Below, in pieces: positions 11,801 through 18,086 of a stretch of 64,000 bases of DNA. Source of the stretch: Kribbella rubisoli (GTDB taxonomy: Bacteria > Actinomycetota > Actinomycetes > Propionibacteriales > Kribbellaceae). Positions within the stretch are counted from its first letter, which is position 1, and the number at the start of each line of letters is the position of its first letter. The DNA lies in the NCBI RefSeq assembly GCF_004217145.1, contig NZ_SHKR01000012.1, forward strand, positions 1,116,001 through 1,180,000, written 5' to 3'. The notes beneath the pieces are model-generated. The model saw only the letters and a program-made list of their open reading frames with translations. It made no database searches and was not told where the DNA came from. Both the position numbers and the translations under genes were made by a program.

Positions 11801-12618
11801 CCATAGCCGGCACCAAAGGCGCCGGCCGAGCCGCTTCCGTCGCATCGGCAGCCACTCGCGTAGCGGCTACGCGAGCCGGCGAGGGCGTCGGCGCGAAGGC
11901 AACGGAGGCCGCGGCCGAGACAGCGGCGAAGGCTTGCAGTTTCGCCGGTGCGACACCGGTGCTGATGGCTGACGGCGTGCACAAGCCCATCGCGGAAGTC
12001 CGCCCTGGCGACAAAGTGCTCGCCACAGACCCTGAGACCGGCGAACAAGTGGCACGGTGGGTCACTCAGGTCTGGGTCCACGGGGATACCGTGATGAACG
12101 TCAGTGTCGATGGTGAGTCGATAACCACCACCGAAGACCATCCGTTTTGGTCCGTCACCGACGGCAGATTTGAGCGTGCCGACGAGCTTGCAGCTGGCGA
12201 GCTGGTGCTGAGGGCCGATGGCAAGTCGGGCCGAGTTTCAGGGCTGGACCTGGCGAGCGCTCGTCGCGATGTGGCCTACAACCTGACAGTCGAAGGCATC
12301 CATACTTACCACGTCGGCCGGATCGGCGTTCTCGTTCACAACGAGTGCAAGGTACCCTTGCCGAGCCAGGTGAAAGGCAAGACGGCGCCGTTGACGACAT
12401 CGCAGGCCGGAGACCTAGCAAAATATCTCGGGTATGCGCGGACCAACTTCCTCGTGCAAGGTGAGCGAGTGTTTCGGAGAGGAAACTCGTACATCGTTCA
12501 CGACACTACCGCGCATAGCGGTGGCGTGTGGAAGATTGCCAATTCTGTCAAGTCTCTGCAGAGCAAGACTACCCGGACTGCGACGACGGACGCTCTGCTC
12601 AATGTCATAGGAGAATAA
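5875..12618 (+). CDS. RHS/YD-repeat polymorphic toxin with Hint domain and Ntox21-like tip
   Basis: This is a 2247-residue secreted effector. It has a signal peptide (about 1-28) and a SpvB-like beta-rich N-terminal half. Tandem YD repeats (YTYDAAGR/YDYDSAGN types, about 960-1700) build the RHS cocoon. The RHS core is REYDPTIGRFLSVDPL...LGYTYGNNNP...DPTG (about 1762-1805). A Gly/Asp-rich linker (about 1815-1870) and helical segments follow. A pretoxin Hint domain starts at C2021 (CSFAGATPVLMADG) and contains TTEDHPFW; it ends with GVLVHN near 2153. The last about 92 residues are the toxin tip, with AKYLGYARTNF...GERVFRRGNSYIVHD and HSGGVWKIAN. That G-G-x-W-K pattern resembles the Ntox21 family, a proposed RNase-type toxin. 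The Ntox21 call is from memory of the motif. The SD is AGGAG, and a 91-residue candidate immunity gene starts 2 bases after the stop. Confidence 0.85.
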   Translation: MSKRITGALAGLFASVLLAAGVPALDSDAATPKPASKLPPLPVRKDAKVQPFDAAAAKVSADARAVAMRPTALPKPAAWPAATEEVVALSADAGQKFVRLLNPPMAAKSTAGKALTARLRILDRAKAEAADVSGFILTVARADGGLGDAPAQLTVDYSSFAAAYGGDWASRLKVVLLPKCVLTTPTKLGCVSPTEVGSVNNAEQQTLTAPVTVGSEERVMAVTSASASSNGDYSATSLSPASSWSAGRSSGDFTWNYPLRVPPAPAGPSPQLSIDYSAQSVDGRTAASNNQPSWIGEGFALSESYVERKYASCNDDGQAGKYDLCWKYDNATVVLNGQASELVKDGTGWRLKNDDGSRVEKIVNSVANDDNDREAWKVTTLDGTQYYFGRQYVLPGTSPTSTNSVWTVPVAGDDATEPCNGATFATSFCDQAWRWNLDYVVDPHGNAMSLWYAKETNYYAKNGATTATKAYDRGGYLTKILYGQRSDAMSATAPMQVVFTTQERCLADCGSLTSATKSRWPDVPFDQICAAGATCSKIVPTFFSRRRLEQITTQVLKGATYQSVDNWLLAQDFPDPGDNMSGRALWLDSITHTGKAATATPATPLTVSFDQVALPNRVDSDNDGISPMTKLRVGTIWTETGARITVNYAAPECVAGSNMPASEDTNAMRCYPVRWQPPLEIERDDWFHRYVVAQVRVNDVTGGADAVVTNYTYSGGAAWHYDDNALIPAKDRHWSIWRGYRTVTTSSGDPFQPGPRSRTVTSYFRGMNGDRLLSGGTKSAVVADTLGGTRADEEALTGLVREAITYAAIDSNTEVSGSLTDYWVQETAAQTIETGIVRKANLVKPSAVAARITRDAGRADLVHIAKTTYDPDTGLPTSSEDDGDPGKTDETCTVTSYAKNATAGLRGYPSRVVTSIGQCDTASANPPASRLLGDVRTLYDGGAFGAAPTKGDVTSTQRANGYTSAGAPIYQTTATTTYDALGRATASTDTLGRTATTAYTPAGAGALVQTIETSPPIVPGDPNSKRLQTKTTYLPEWGSSSQVTDPNGKVTDLDYDVLGRLTAVWLPNQSKAGGKIPNTKYTYSVSSAAPSYVRTDELNINANGYLSAFAIYDSLLRPRQSQQIAAGGGRLISETKYNSRGLPIIQNADLWDSGAPSGALAKVLDASVPNETQLTYDGAGRPTVSTFAISAQPQWSTRTVYGGDTVTTLPPNGAPATAEVKDARGQVIERREYDGPTVTPGFIDSTYTYDAGGRLTQLTTAGSTWGYGYDLLGRKISADDPDSGTTTYEYDDADRVIGTTNATQKKLINTYDNLDRKMTVHEGSKTDANLRLSWDYDASGNLGQLYQSVRYPAGKTGPAYKSKITARNVLYEPTATSVVIPSAEGTELAGTYETRIGYLPDAETIEFTDVPGGGALGTEVVRYTYDELGHPTSMKSGDAVYANDVKYTALGDPERYELGDSHNMDIINTFEAGTRRLATTVAGDVTVVANHHYSYDPAGNLLQDNNLIGNDSQCYDYDTHRRLTAAWTPSDANCATAPSVAGLGSPAPYWQSWTYTADGLRKTQTDHATVGNTTETYTYDAAQPHTVKSIATTGAAPKPTASYTYDSAGNTTSRPDPTGTSQTLGWDAENRLQKLTNSAGDTSYIYDADGNILLRKSPGKTTLYVGSLELTLDTTTRAVTSKREYSINGQAVATRSSITDLKWLVPDHHETTSVAVDSKTLAVTTRFTTPFGEIRGNDPASWPDDHGFLDKPQDKMTGLTQVGAREYDPTIGRFLSVDPLMDTADPQQMLGYTYGNNNPTSMSDPTGLKNYAGGENSGGGTQEDVRTPVDTGDDGGGGHDGGTNGGSPGGDDGGSNGGGGGDHDNSGGGGSVRGLFKKAVHHTAHAIDLGNKAWSDYTDGIAAQAADTAKGLVVGAYQQGKCIAIHDCQSQIDMVSTIVRNPGSVWNAMVEPVKQDWTNGEQTKAAGRVTFMVVETIAGTKGAGRAASVASAATRVAATRAGEGVGAKATEAAAETAAKACSFAGATPVLMADGVHKPIAEVRPGDKVLATDPETGEQVARWVTQVWVHGDTVMNVSVDGESITTTEDHPFWSVTDGRFERADELAAGELVLRADGKSGRVSGLDLASARRDVAYNLTVEGIHTYHVGRIGVLVHNECKVPLPSQVKGKTAPLTTSQAGDLAKYLGYARTNFLVQGERVFRRGNSYIVHDTTAHSGGVWKIANSVKSLQSKTTRTATTDALLNVIGE

Positions 12619-12620
12619 AA

Positions 12621-12896
12621 ATGGTGGCGGCGGACGACGTGTACTGGTCCATCGACTTCCCAGGGATTGACGGTGCTCGTGCTCAGGCTATCGTCGATTC
12701 TGCCGAGCAACTTGGGTTGGCGAGCGGCGGCATCGTTGCTGATCCCGATGACTATTTAACCCTGCACCTCGACCGCGACACGGTCGAGTCATTGATAGTT
12801 GCGCTGGCGGATGTGGAGGCAATCGGGAGATCCGCTGAATCTACCGTAAGGGGAGTTCTTGATATTCTGAACGAATGGCGATCGGAGCGCAACTGA
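12621..12896 (+). CDS. putative immunity protein for the RHS toxin
   Basis: A 91-residue acidic protein (MVAADDVYWSIDFPGIDG...) whose Shine-Dalgarno AGGAG at 12609-12613 lies inside the last codons of the RHS gene. This places it in the standard position of a cognate immunity gene. The sequence is short, Asp/Glu-rich and has no signal peptide or membrane segment, so it should act in the cytoplasm. I do not recognise a named immunity family. The start was chosen at the ATG directly after the ribosome-binding site; a longer in-frame reading that overlaps the toxin is unlikely. Function is inferred from position only. Confidence 0.65.
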   Translation: MVAADDVYWSIDFPGIDGARAQAIVDSAEQLGLASGGIVADPDDYLTLHLDRDTVESLIVALADVEAIGRSAESTVRGVLDILNEWRSERN

Positions 12897-13428
12897 TGCG
12901 CTCGGAAATGCTGGGAGCCCAGATGTCGATTCGAATCCGATGCTGCTGACCGGCACTACTTCTCCATCCTGGTCGGCTGTCTGGTCGCGCTCCTGATGCA
13001 CACCCAAGCTGTATGCGATCTTAGGGCTGTCGTCTGTGCCGGAATCACCTCGGTGCCGGCTCCAGTGCGCCAGTAGGCGATGCTGGGGTCGGTAGCACCT
13101 GCATGTACAAGGTCTCCTGTTCGCAGCAGTCACCAGTGACAGCGATTGCTCGCAAGTTCGCGGAGTTCCTCTGGGCCGTTCGCACTCATCGAGGCCGCCA
13201 CGCGACGCGACTTGGTGAGCTGATCGGCATTCTGCTGAAGCTTCGGCCCTTGACGCCAAAACTCGACCTCCATCCTCACCACGGCGACCGGTCGTGAGGG
13301 CGTCCATTCGAGCTTGTAGATCGTGCGAATGCCATAGGCGTCAAGATCGCCACGCGGCGACCGGAAGGTCGAGATCGGCAAGAAAGCGGAATGCCCGAAG
13401 TGTAACGTGATGGTGCGAGGCTGGATAG
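12897..13428. other. gap after the immunity gene, no supported gene
   Basis: These 530 bases are visibly less GC-rich than the RHS gene. A minus-strand frame at 13130-13381 reads protein-like for about 83 residues (begins MPISTFRSPRGDLDAYG) but has no recognisable family or clear ribosome-binding site. It may be debris from an earlier toxin or immunity cassette. Confidence 0.35.
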
Positions 13429-13995
13429 ATGACCAGTATGATCAAACATTTTGAGCGGCAACTCGGACCGATACAGGACGGTTGGAGCGGCGACCCTGAC
13501 AGCAACGAGATGCCCTTCCAGATCGTACGATTTGCTCAGGGTTCGGGTGATCGGACAGTGGCATTCGCGACGCTCGGATTGGGTCGATACCCGCTGATCT
13601 CGGCTGCCACCGGTCGCACAATCCGGCACGAATTGCTGTTGCTGGTATCCGAGGAATTGGTCAACGAACCGTTCCCGTCCTTGCTGCAAGAAATCGGCGA
13701 GGAGGCGATCCGAGACGACCGGGCACTACTTCGGGGAGATTTGCTCGGGCCTCGAGGGCCGCTGATTTCCGAATCGCACCTCGAAGCGCTCTATGTGACG
13801 ATGCCCGTGTATTTCCCTGATGATTTCGCGACATGCGACAGCCCTGATGGCCCAATCGTGATCGCCTGGTTAGTGCCCGTGAGCCTCGCCGAGGCGCGCT
13901 ACATCGATTCTGCTGGTTGGGAGGCATTTGAAGATCGCCTGATCGAGCAAGATCCGAACCTGATGGATTTCAGCCGCAAATCAGTCGTTGTCTGA
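13429..13995 (+). CDS. suppressor-of-fused (SUFU)-domain protein, probable orphan immunity protein
   Basis: This 188-residue soluble protein has a SUFU-like pattern: an N-terminal segment mentioning the query property (MPFQIVRFAQGS), FATLGLGRYPL, then RHELLLLVSEEL and the C-terminal VTMPVYFPDDF...IVIAWLVPVSLAEARYI...GWEAFEDRL. SUFU-family proteins are one of the recurrent immunity superfamilies of bacterial polymorphic toxin systems, and this gene lies downstream of an RHS toxin with no toxin of its own. I therefore read it as an orphan immunity gene kept in the cassette array. A second ATG at 13438 is a possible start. The base composition is more A/T than the neighbours, suggesting separate acquisition. 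Confidence 0.75.
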   Translation: MTSMIKHFERQLGPIQDGWSGDPDSNEMPFQIVRFAQGSGDRTVAFATLGLGRYPLISAATGRTIRHELLLLVSEELVNEPFPSLLQEIGEEAIRDDRALLRGDLLGPRGPLISESHLEALYVTMPVYFPDDFATCDSPDGPIVIAWLVPVSLAEARYIDSAGWEAFEDRLIEQDPNLMDFSRKSVVV

Positions 13996-14168
13996 TGGGC
14001 CCGCCGGCCACTCCTGGGTCGGCCGCGGCGTGGCGGTCCGCCACGAGTGCGAGGTCGCATCGTATTAGGTCTAGCGCAGAGGCTTTACCTCCATTGCTTG
14101 GACTGCAGTCGAGAGCAAGGTTTGCAGTTGGCAAAGCTAGCTCGTGAAAGGGCAAAGGAGAATAAATA

Positions 14169-14540
14169 GTGTCCGAATCGGTATCGATAGCACCAATGAA
14201 TTCGTTGCTGCTGGTGGCAGACCGAGATTCCGTCGATGTGCCGGACTCAATGAGATCCTCCTTGGTTGCAGCTACCGCATCTTGCTTGGCTGTCGGCACT
14301 CAGTCGCCGGTCGACGGAGAGACAGCCGTGAGTCTCTCTCGCCGAGGTGCGCAGGGCGACCTTGCGGGTCTGACGAAGGTCCGGTCCGGAACCTTGGCGG
14401 TGGAGAGCGGCATCCTCACGATCTCGGATGTCCTGGGAACTGAACTCCTGTCGTTGAGTGTTGCCCCGAATGTCTTGGTTGAGGTATGGGCAAGCGACGA
14501 TCGTGAACCTGCAGAGATCCACGTTGTGGTGTTCTCATAG
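14169..14540 (+). CDS. hypothetical small protein in the immunity array
   Basis: A 123-residue soluble protein starting at GTG 14169 with an excellent ribosome-binding site AAAGGAG eight bases upstream. It is rich in Ser, Val and Leu and alternates short hydrophobic strands (NSLLLVADRDSVDVPD, LAVESGILTISDVLG, LLSLSVAPNVLVEVWA), suggesting an all-beta fold. No family is recognised. Its position after the RHS toxin and SUFU gene makes a further orphan immunity protein the simplest guess, but nothing in the sequence proves it. Confidence 0.55.
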   Translation: MSESVSIAPMNSLLLVADRDSVDVPDSMRSSLVAATASCLAVGTQSPVDGETAVSLSRRGAQGDLAGLTKVRSGTLAVESGILTISDVLGTELLSLSVAPNVLVEVWASDDREPAEIHVVVFS

Positions 14541-15164
14541 AACGCTGTTTCGATTCTTGTCCCGGAGGGAATAGATCTGCATTCCATTGCAGCTTCAGCC
14601 GAGAATTACGAGGGTTTCCCGAATGGTCGCGGCAGATGGCTCATTGGATAGGGACCTGGCGTGTTGCAAGATCAACTGTGGTGCTCGTCGGCACGTCACC
14701 AAGGTCGATCCGGCGGTCAGCGGTGCAGTTAATGGTCACCACGGCCAATCTGGGCAGGTGTGGATTGTGCTGGTGGGGCAGATCAGGTCCTGCAAGATCC
14801 CGGTCCCGGTGCTGCGCTGGTCTCTAGCGAGGCCATGAGTGGGGTAGCCGTCGATCGCCGGCCGGACGTCGGCCGGTGTGCTGGCGAGCTAGACCAGCAA
14901 TATCGCGAGACTGCCGTCGGTTTCGCGGACCGCGTAGGTCGACACGGCTGCGGCGGACGTTCCTTCGAGCAGGAACGGCGCCCGGCCGGGCGACGGGTGC
15001 TGACCAGGAGCTGTCCGTAGTACGTCGGGAGTGGTGCTCGCGGGGCCACCGATGAGGTGGATCAGGGATCTCACCGCGATCTGAGGGCGCGAGCCGATCA
15101 TCGGCGCCTCGAGGGTTTGGAAGGGGCCGCCCGAGTTCGCGGCGGGCAGTGCTGCTGACGGGGG
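14541..15164. other. gap with gene debris between immunity array and broken integrase
   Basis: No intact gene is supported in these 620 bases. On the minus strand, bases about 15150 down to 14890 form an open protein-like stretch ending ...VRETDGSLAILLV and a TAG stop. It has no start codon in a sensible place and abuts the truncated 3' end of the integrase pseudogene. It looks like the tail of a lost gene joined by deletion. Confidence 0.35.
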
Positions 15165-16129
15165 TCAGGGCGGTGCGGAGGGAGCGGCGGGTGTTGGGGG
15201 GCCGCTGTAGCCGCTGGTGGTGTCGGGGAAGACGGGGTCGTCGGGGCGGGTGCTGGCGGTGTGGCGGTCACGGAGCATGGCTGCGGCCCAGTTGGGGAGG
15301 GTGAGGGTGCGTTCGCCGGTTCGGGATTTGATGGTCTTGCGGATGAGGCCTTGGCCGGGTGGGCGGGCGATGGTGTGGGTGATTTTGACGGTGCCGGATT
15401 CGAGGTCGGCTTGGTTCCAGAGGACGGCGAGGGCTTCGCCGATGCGGACGCCGGTGCCGAGCATGAACGTGACCAGGTCCGGAAGGTCAGCCGCTGTGGC
15501 GTGTTCGTCGGTGGTCAGCGTCTTCTGCAGGAGGGTGACTTCTTCGGTCGCGAGTGCTCTGGGTGGGTTCTTGGGTTTGGCTTCGATGGTGTCGACTTCG
15601 CGGGCGGGGTTGACGGTGATGGCCCCGTAGCGGACAGCGAGTTTCATCGCACCTGAGATGACAGCACGGCAGGTCCTGGCGGTGGCGGAGCTGGCACGGT
15701 CCTTGATCGCGGACAGAACGGGCGAGGCTCTGAGTGGTGGCTTCGGCAATGTCGAGTTCGCCGATGGTGGGATGGACGTGGTTCTTGAGGGCTCGCCGGT
15801 AGGTGTCCAACGAGGTAGTTGAGCGTGTGCCGTCGGCGATCAGGCGCTCGAACCTTCGTTCCCAGAGTTCGAGGAGGTGGTTGACCTTGTGGGCCGCGGT
15901 GAGTTCGCCGGAGTGGTTGGTCTTTGCGCGGTTCCGGACCTTGAGGAGCAGCGCGCTTCGGGCCGGCGGTCTTGGTTGTGCCGGTGGCGGTGACGGCGCG
16001 GATTTTGCCGTCGTGGTCGCGGAACCTGGCGTGAGCCAGGTGCCTGATGGGCTTGCCGTTCTCGTTGGGCTTCAGGGTCCTGGTGGAGATCTCTCCCCAG
16101 GTTCCGATGGGCAGTGGTGGCCCCGGCAT
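15165..16129 (-). pseudogene. broken tyrosine integrase of the outer element
   Basis: Three minus-strand frames together spell one phage-type integrase. Frame 1 (from 16129) has the start MPGPPLPIGTWGEI, a beta-rich arm-binding domain (RHLAHARFRDHDGKIR) and TATGTTKTAG. Frame 2 (to about 15750) has DTYRRALKNHVHPTIGELDI, the core-binding domain. Frame 3 (from about 15749) has AVISGAMKLAVRYGAITVNPAREV and GTGVRIGEALAVLW with the first catalytic Arg. At least two frameshifts are needed. The gene then ends before the HxxR box and the nucleophilic Tyr, so the C-terminal catalytic half is missing. It is non-functional. Its start faces the tRNA-derived repeat at 16349-16394, which fits an integrase that once served this att site. 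Confidence 0.85.
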
Positions 16130-16320
16130 GTGTCTCCAACCGGTGTGAGCGTTGCCTGTTCAACGCGTTGCCGGTGTGGAGGATCGGCGAGTCGGGACAT
16201 GTCGGGCATGCATGTGATGTGACGCACAGTCACGGCGAGATGAGTCAGCACTTCCGGTCGGCGAGAGAGACGTGGCGGCTGAAAGCGTCGAGTAAGAGGT
16301 GACCTGTAGGCATGAAGAAA

Positions 16321-16344
16321 CCCAGGCCACCTGCGTGACCTGGG
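16321..16344 (-). terminator. second copy of the tRNA-Lys downstream hairpin
   Basis: This is the same CCCAGG...CCTGGG hairpin as at 1466-1492, again immediately beyond a tRNA-derived repeat. The homology extends leftward over about 130 bases, including GTGATGTGACRCACAGTCACG and GAGTAAGAGGTGACC. Read on the minus strand it is followed by a short TTTCTTC tract. Confidence 0.55.
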
Positions 16345-16348
16345 CTTT

Positions 16349-16394
16349 TGGTGCGCCGCCAGGGACTCGAACCCCGAACCCGCTGATTAAGAGT
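16349..16394 (-). repeat. attachment site between the two elements (46-bp tRNA-Lys copy)
   Basis: Forty-six bases are identical to 33997-34042, covering the CCA end, acceptor 3' strand, T arm, variable loop and anticodon loop of tRNA-Lys. Divergence starts immediately 5' of the anticodon (AAGAGTGACC here against AAGAGTCAGC in the tRNA). This is the att site shared by the right end of the outer element and the left end of the inner element. Confidence 0.9.
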
Positions 16395-16612
16395 GACCTG
16401 ACGGACGTCCCTGACGATGGTAGCTAGTCCCCGCGCCTACCGTTTCCGCAGGTCAGAGCCCTACTTGATGTTGGTCGCTACCGATGCGGCCCCCGGCTTC
16501 ACCACCGCTCCGTGATCCGCGTGTGATTCCAGCATATCTTCAGGCTTGTCTTCTGGCATCACTAGCCGTATCGTCTCCAGCATCACGTCAAGCATCAGCC
16601 GAGGAGGCAACG

Positions 16613-16843
16613 ATGTCCCCCGACGCAGCCGACAAGGTTCGCGAGAACCGTGTCCGCCGAGCCGCTGAACGTCAGGGCCTTCAGCTGGAGAAGTCGCGCC
16701 GGCGCGACCCTCGCGCCATCGACTACGGACGGTATTGGCTCCGCCAAGACGACGAGATCGTCTACGGGGACAGCCGGACCGGAGCAACGCTCGACGAAGT
16801 CGAGCAGTACCTGACCCGGGATCCGCATCCGGACCACAACTGA
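16613..16843 (+). CDS. small basic protein of actinomycete integrative elements
   Basis: A 76-residue, Arg-rich protein starting at ATG 16613 behind GAGGAGG. The pattern KVRENRVRRAAERQGLQLEK followed by SRRRDPRAIDYGRYWL and a C-terminal DEVEQYLT is seen in many small hypothetical proteins of actinobacterial integrative elements. An N-terminal basic helix suggests nucleic-acid contact. No function is known. It is the first gene inside the left att site. A longer in-frame reading begins at 16484, but it lacks a ribosome-binding site and its composition is unlike coding sequence. Confidence 0.7.
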   Translation: MSPDAADKVRENRVRRAAERQGLQLEKSRRRDPRAIDYGRYWLRQDDEIVYGDSRTGATLDEVEQYLTRDPHPDHN

Positions 16844-16915
16844 AAAGCGCCCCCCGCAGCTGCGCGAACAGCACGCGAGGGGCTAGCCAGAACCCCTATC
16901 TAGGAGGGACCTGAC

Positions 16916-17110
16916 ATGAGCAATACCTTAACGGTGTCTGACCACCGCAGCTTGACCCTGCTGCAGTCACTGCATGAAGTGGAGTTGCGGCACAGGATTC
17001 AGGTCGGGATCGAAGCGGCCGACGAACTCAAGAGGAGGCTCGCTCAGCTGGAGCGGGACCGTCCCGAGGACCGTCCTGCCCGCCGTCCCGTCCTGGAGGT
17101 CGTGCGATGA
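16916..17110 (+). CDS. hypothetical coiled-coil small protein
   Basis: A 64-residue protein with a strong ribosome-binding site (AGGAGG, about 7 bases before ATG 16916). It is mostly one amphipathic helix (LQSLHEVELRHRIQVGIEAA and DELKRRLAQLERDR). It overlaps the next gene by the 4 bases ATGA, so translation is coupled. No family recognised. Confidence 0.65.
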   Translation: MSNTLTVSDHRSLTLLQSLHEVELRHRIQVGIEAADELKRRLAQLERDRPEDRPARRPVLEVVR

Positions 17111-17637
17111 CCACCACAACCGCAGCACACCTCTTCCCGTCCCCACTGTCCTCCGACCCGGACGACCCGGACTTCCCGAGTTCCGTGGACGACGGCGCGC
17201 GCGACGTCAGCGTGACGCGCATCCATGGCCGCTGTGCCCCGTTCTGCGCCACCGAAGGCCCCACGGCGGGAGCCTCGGTCGCTGACCATGACGCGAAGTG
17301 CCTGTCGGCTGTCGGAGCAAGCGTGTCGCCCGTGCTCGAATCCGGTCGGCTTGCGCACCTGGTCGCCTTCCTCGCTCGTCCTTACCTGCATGGCACCTAC
17401 TCCAGCGTCGATGCTGCCGCGGTCGAGCAGAGCGGCTTCGTGGAACTGTCGGCCGATATTCCGACGGCAGACGGCTGGGTGGAGAAGAACTTCTACCTGA
17501 GCGCAGCGGACGCTCGCACGCTGGGCGCTGGCCTGACCCGCATGGCTAACGTGCTCGAGTGGCAGGACGAGCTGCTCCGCACCGAGCGCGAGCGCCGCGA
17601 GAACCGGGACCACAGCGGTGAGGAGGTCCAGGCATGA
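17107..17637 (+). CDS. DUF6907-like protein, paralogue 1
   Basis: A 176-residue protein. After a Pro/Ser/Asp-rich start (FPSPLSSDPDDPDFPSS) it has a GRCAPFC segment with HDAKC about 25 residues later, arranged like a small metal-binding or hydrolase-like knuckle. ARPYLHGTYSSVDAAAVE then leads into a beta segment, and YLSAADARTLGAGLTRMANVL is a C-terminal helix. The same architecture recurs in the genes at 17634 and 18083. Proteins of this DUF6907 type are common in actinomycete integrative elements; function unknown. ATGA overlaps on both sides couple it to its neighbours. Confidence 0.65.
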   Translation: MTTTTAAHLFPSPLSSDPDDPDFPSSVDDGARDVSVTRIHGRCAPFCATEGPTAGASVADHDAKCLSAVGASVSPVLESGRLAHLVAFLARPYLHGTYSSVDAAAVEQSGFVELSADIPTADGWVEKNFYLSAADARTLGAGLTRMANVLEWQDELLRTERERRENRDHSGEEVQA

Positions 17638-18086
17638 GCACGACGGCTGCGCGTGGCGTCGTCCGCGCCTCCCTGTCGAGCAGCGTGTCCCGAGCCCTGG
17701 GATGGATCGTCGCCGCCGCGTGGCGGTCGCGGTTCGTCCCGCAGGACGGAGCCCACCCGGCGTGGTGCAGTCGACCGGCCGAGGGGTGCCGAGGGACTCA
17801 CGCGAAAGCGTGGCTGGACAACCCCGCGCGGGATGTCAGTGAGTCGAGCTGGTATCTCAGTGCAGTGCTGCCGATCGGTGCCGACGAGAGCGCCGAGCCG
17901 CGGATTGTGGGGGCTCTCATGCAGCGGTCAGTCGGGTGGTTCGCCTCTCCGAAGGACGGGTCCACTTCCGTCTCGACGGCGCTGGAGCTCGACTTGGAGG
18001 AAGCTCGCGTGCTGGCTCTGGATCTACTGCGGGTCGTCCGTGAGGTCGAGGCCGGCGTCGCTCTCAGGCGGGACGTGCAGGCATGA
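17634..18086 (+). CDS. DUF6907-like protein, paralogue 2
   Basis: A 150-residue protein beginning at ATG 17634, overlapping the upstream stop by 4 bases. It has HPAWCSRPAEGC...THAKAW in place of the GRCAPFC/HDAKC box, a central beta region (SSWYLSAVLPIGAD) and the C-terminal helix ELDLEEARVLALDLLRVVREV. It is the most divergent of the three tandem paralogues. It also overlaps the next gene by ATGA. Function unknown. Confidence 0.65.
   Translation: MSTTAARGVVRASLSSSVSRALGWIVAAAWRSRFVPQDGAHPAWCSRPAEGCRGTHAKAWLDNPARDVSESSWYLSAVLPIGADESAEPRIVGALMQRSVGWFASPKDGSTSVSTALELDLEEARVLALDLLRVVREVEAGVALRRDVQA

Larger units (their letters stand above)
1496..16394. mobile_element. outer (older) integrated element at tRNA-Lys
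   Basis: The element is bounded by tRNA-Lys-derived direct repeats at 1496-1531 and 16349-16394. It contains the LamG/RHS toxin pair, three small downstream genes and a broken tyrosine integrase next to the right-hand repeat. The decayed integrase implies that it can no longer mobilise itself. Alternatively, 1496-34042 is one composite element. The duplicated 100-150 bp beyond each repeat (1338-1495 and 16214-16348) supports two separate events. Confidence 0.6.

Noticed and set aside
13130..13381. 83-residue minus-strand gene
   Set aside because: Protein-like in places but without ribosome-binding site, family or supporting context; left as part of an uncalled gap.
16484..16612. N-terminal extension of the small basic protein gene at 16613
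   Set aside because: The extension has non-coding composition, and the ATG at 16613 has a strong GAGGAGG ribosome-binding site.
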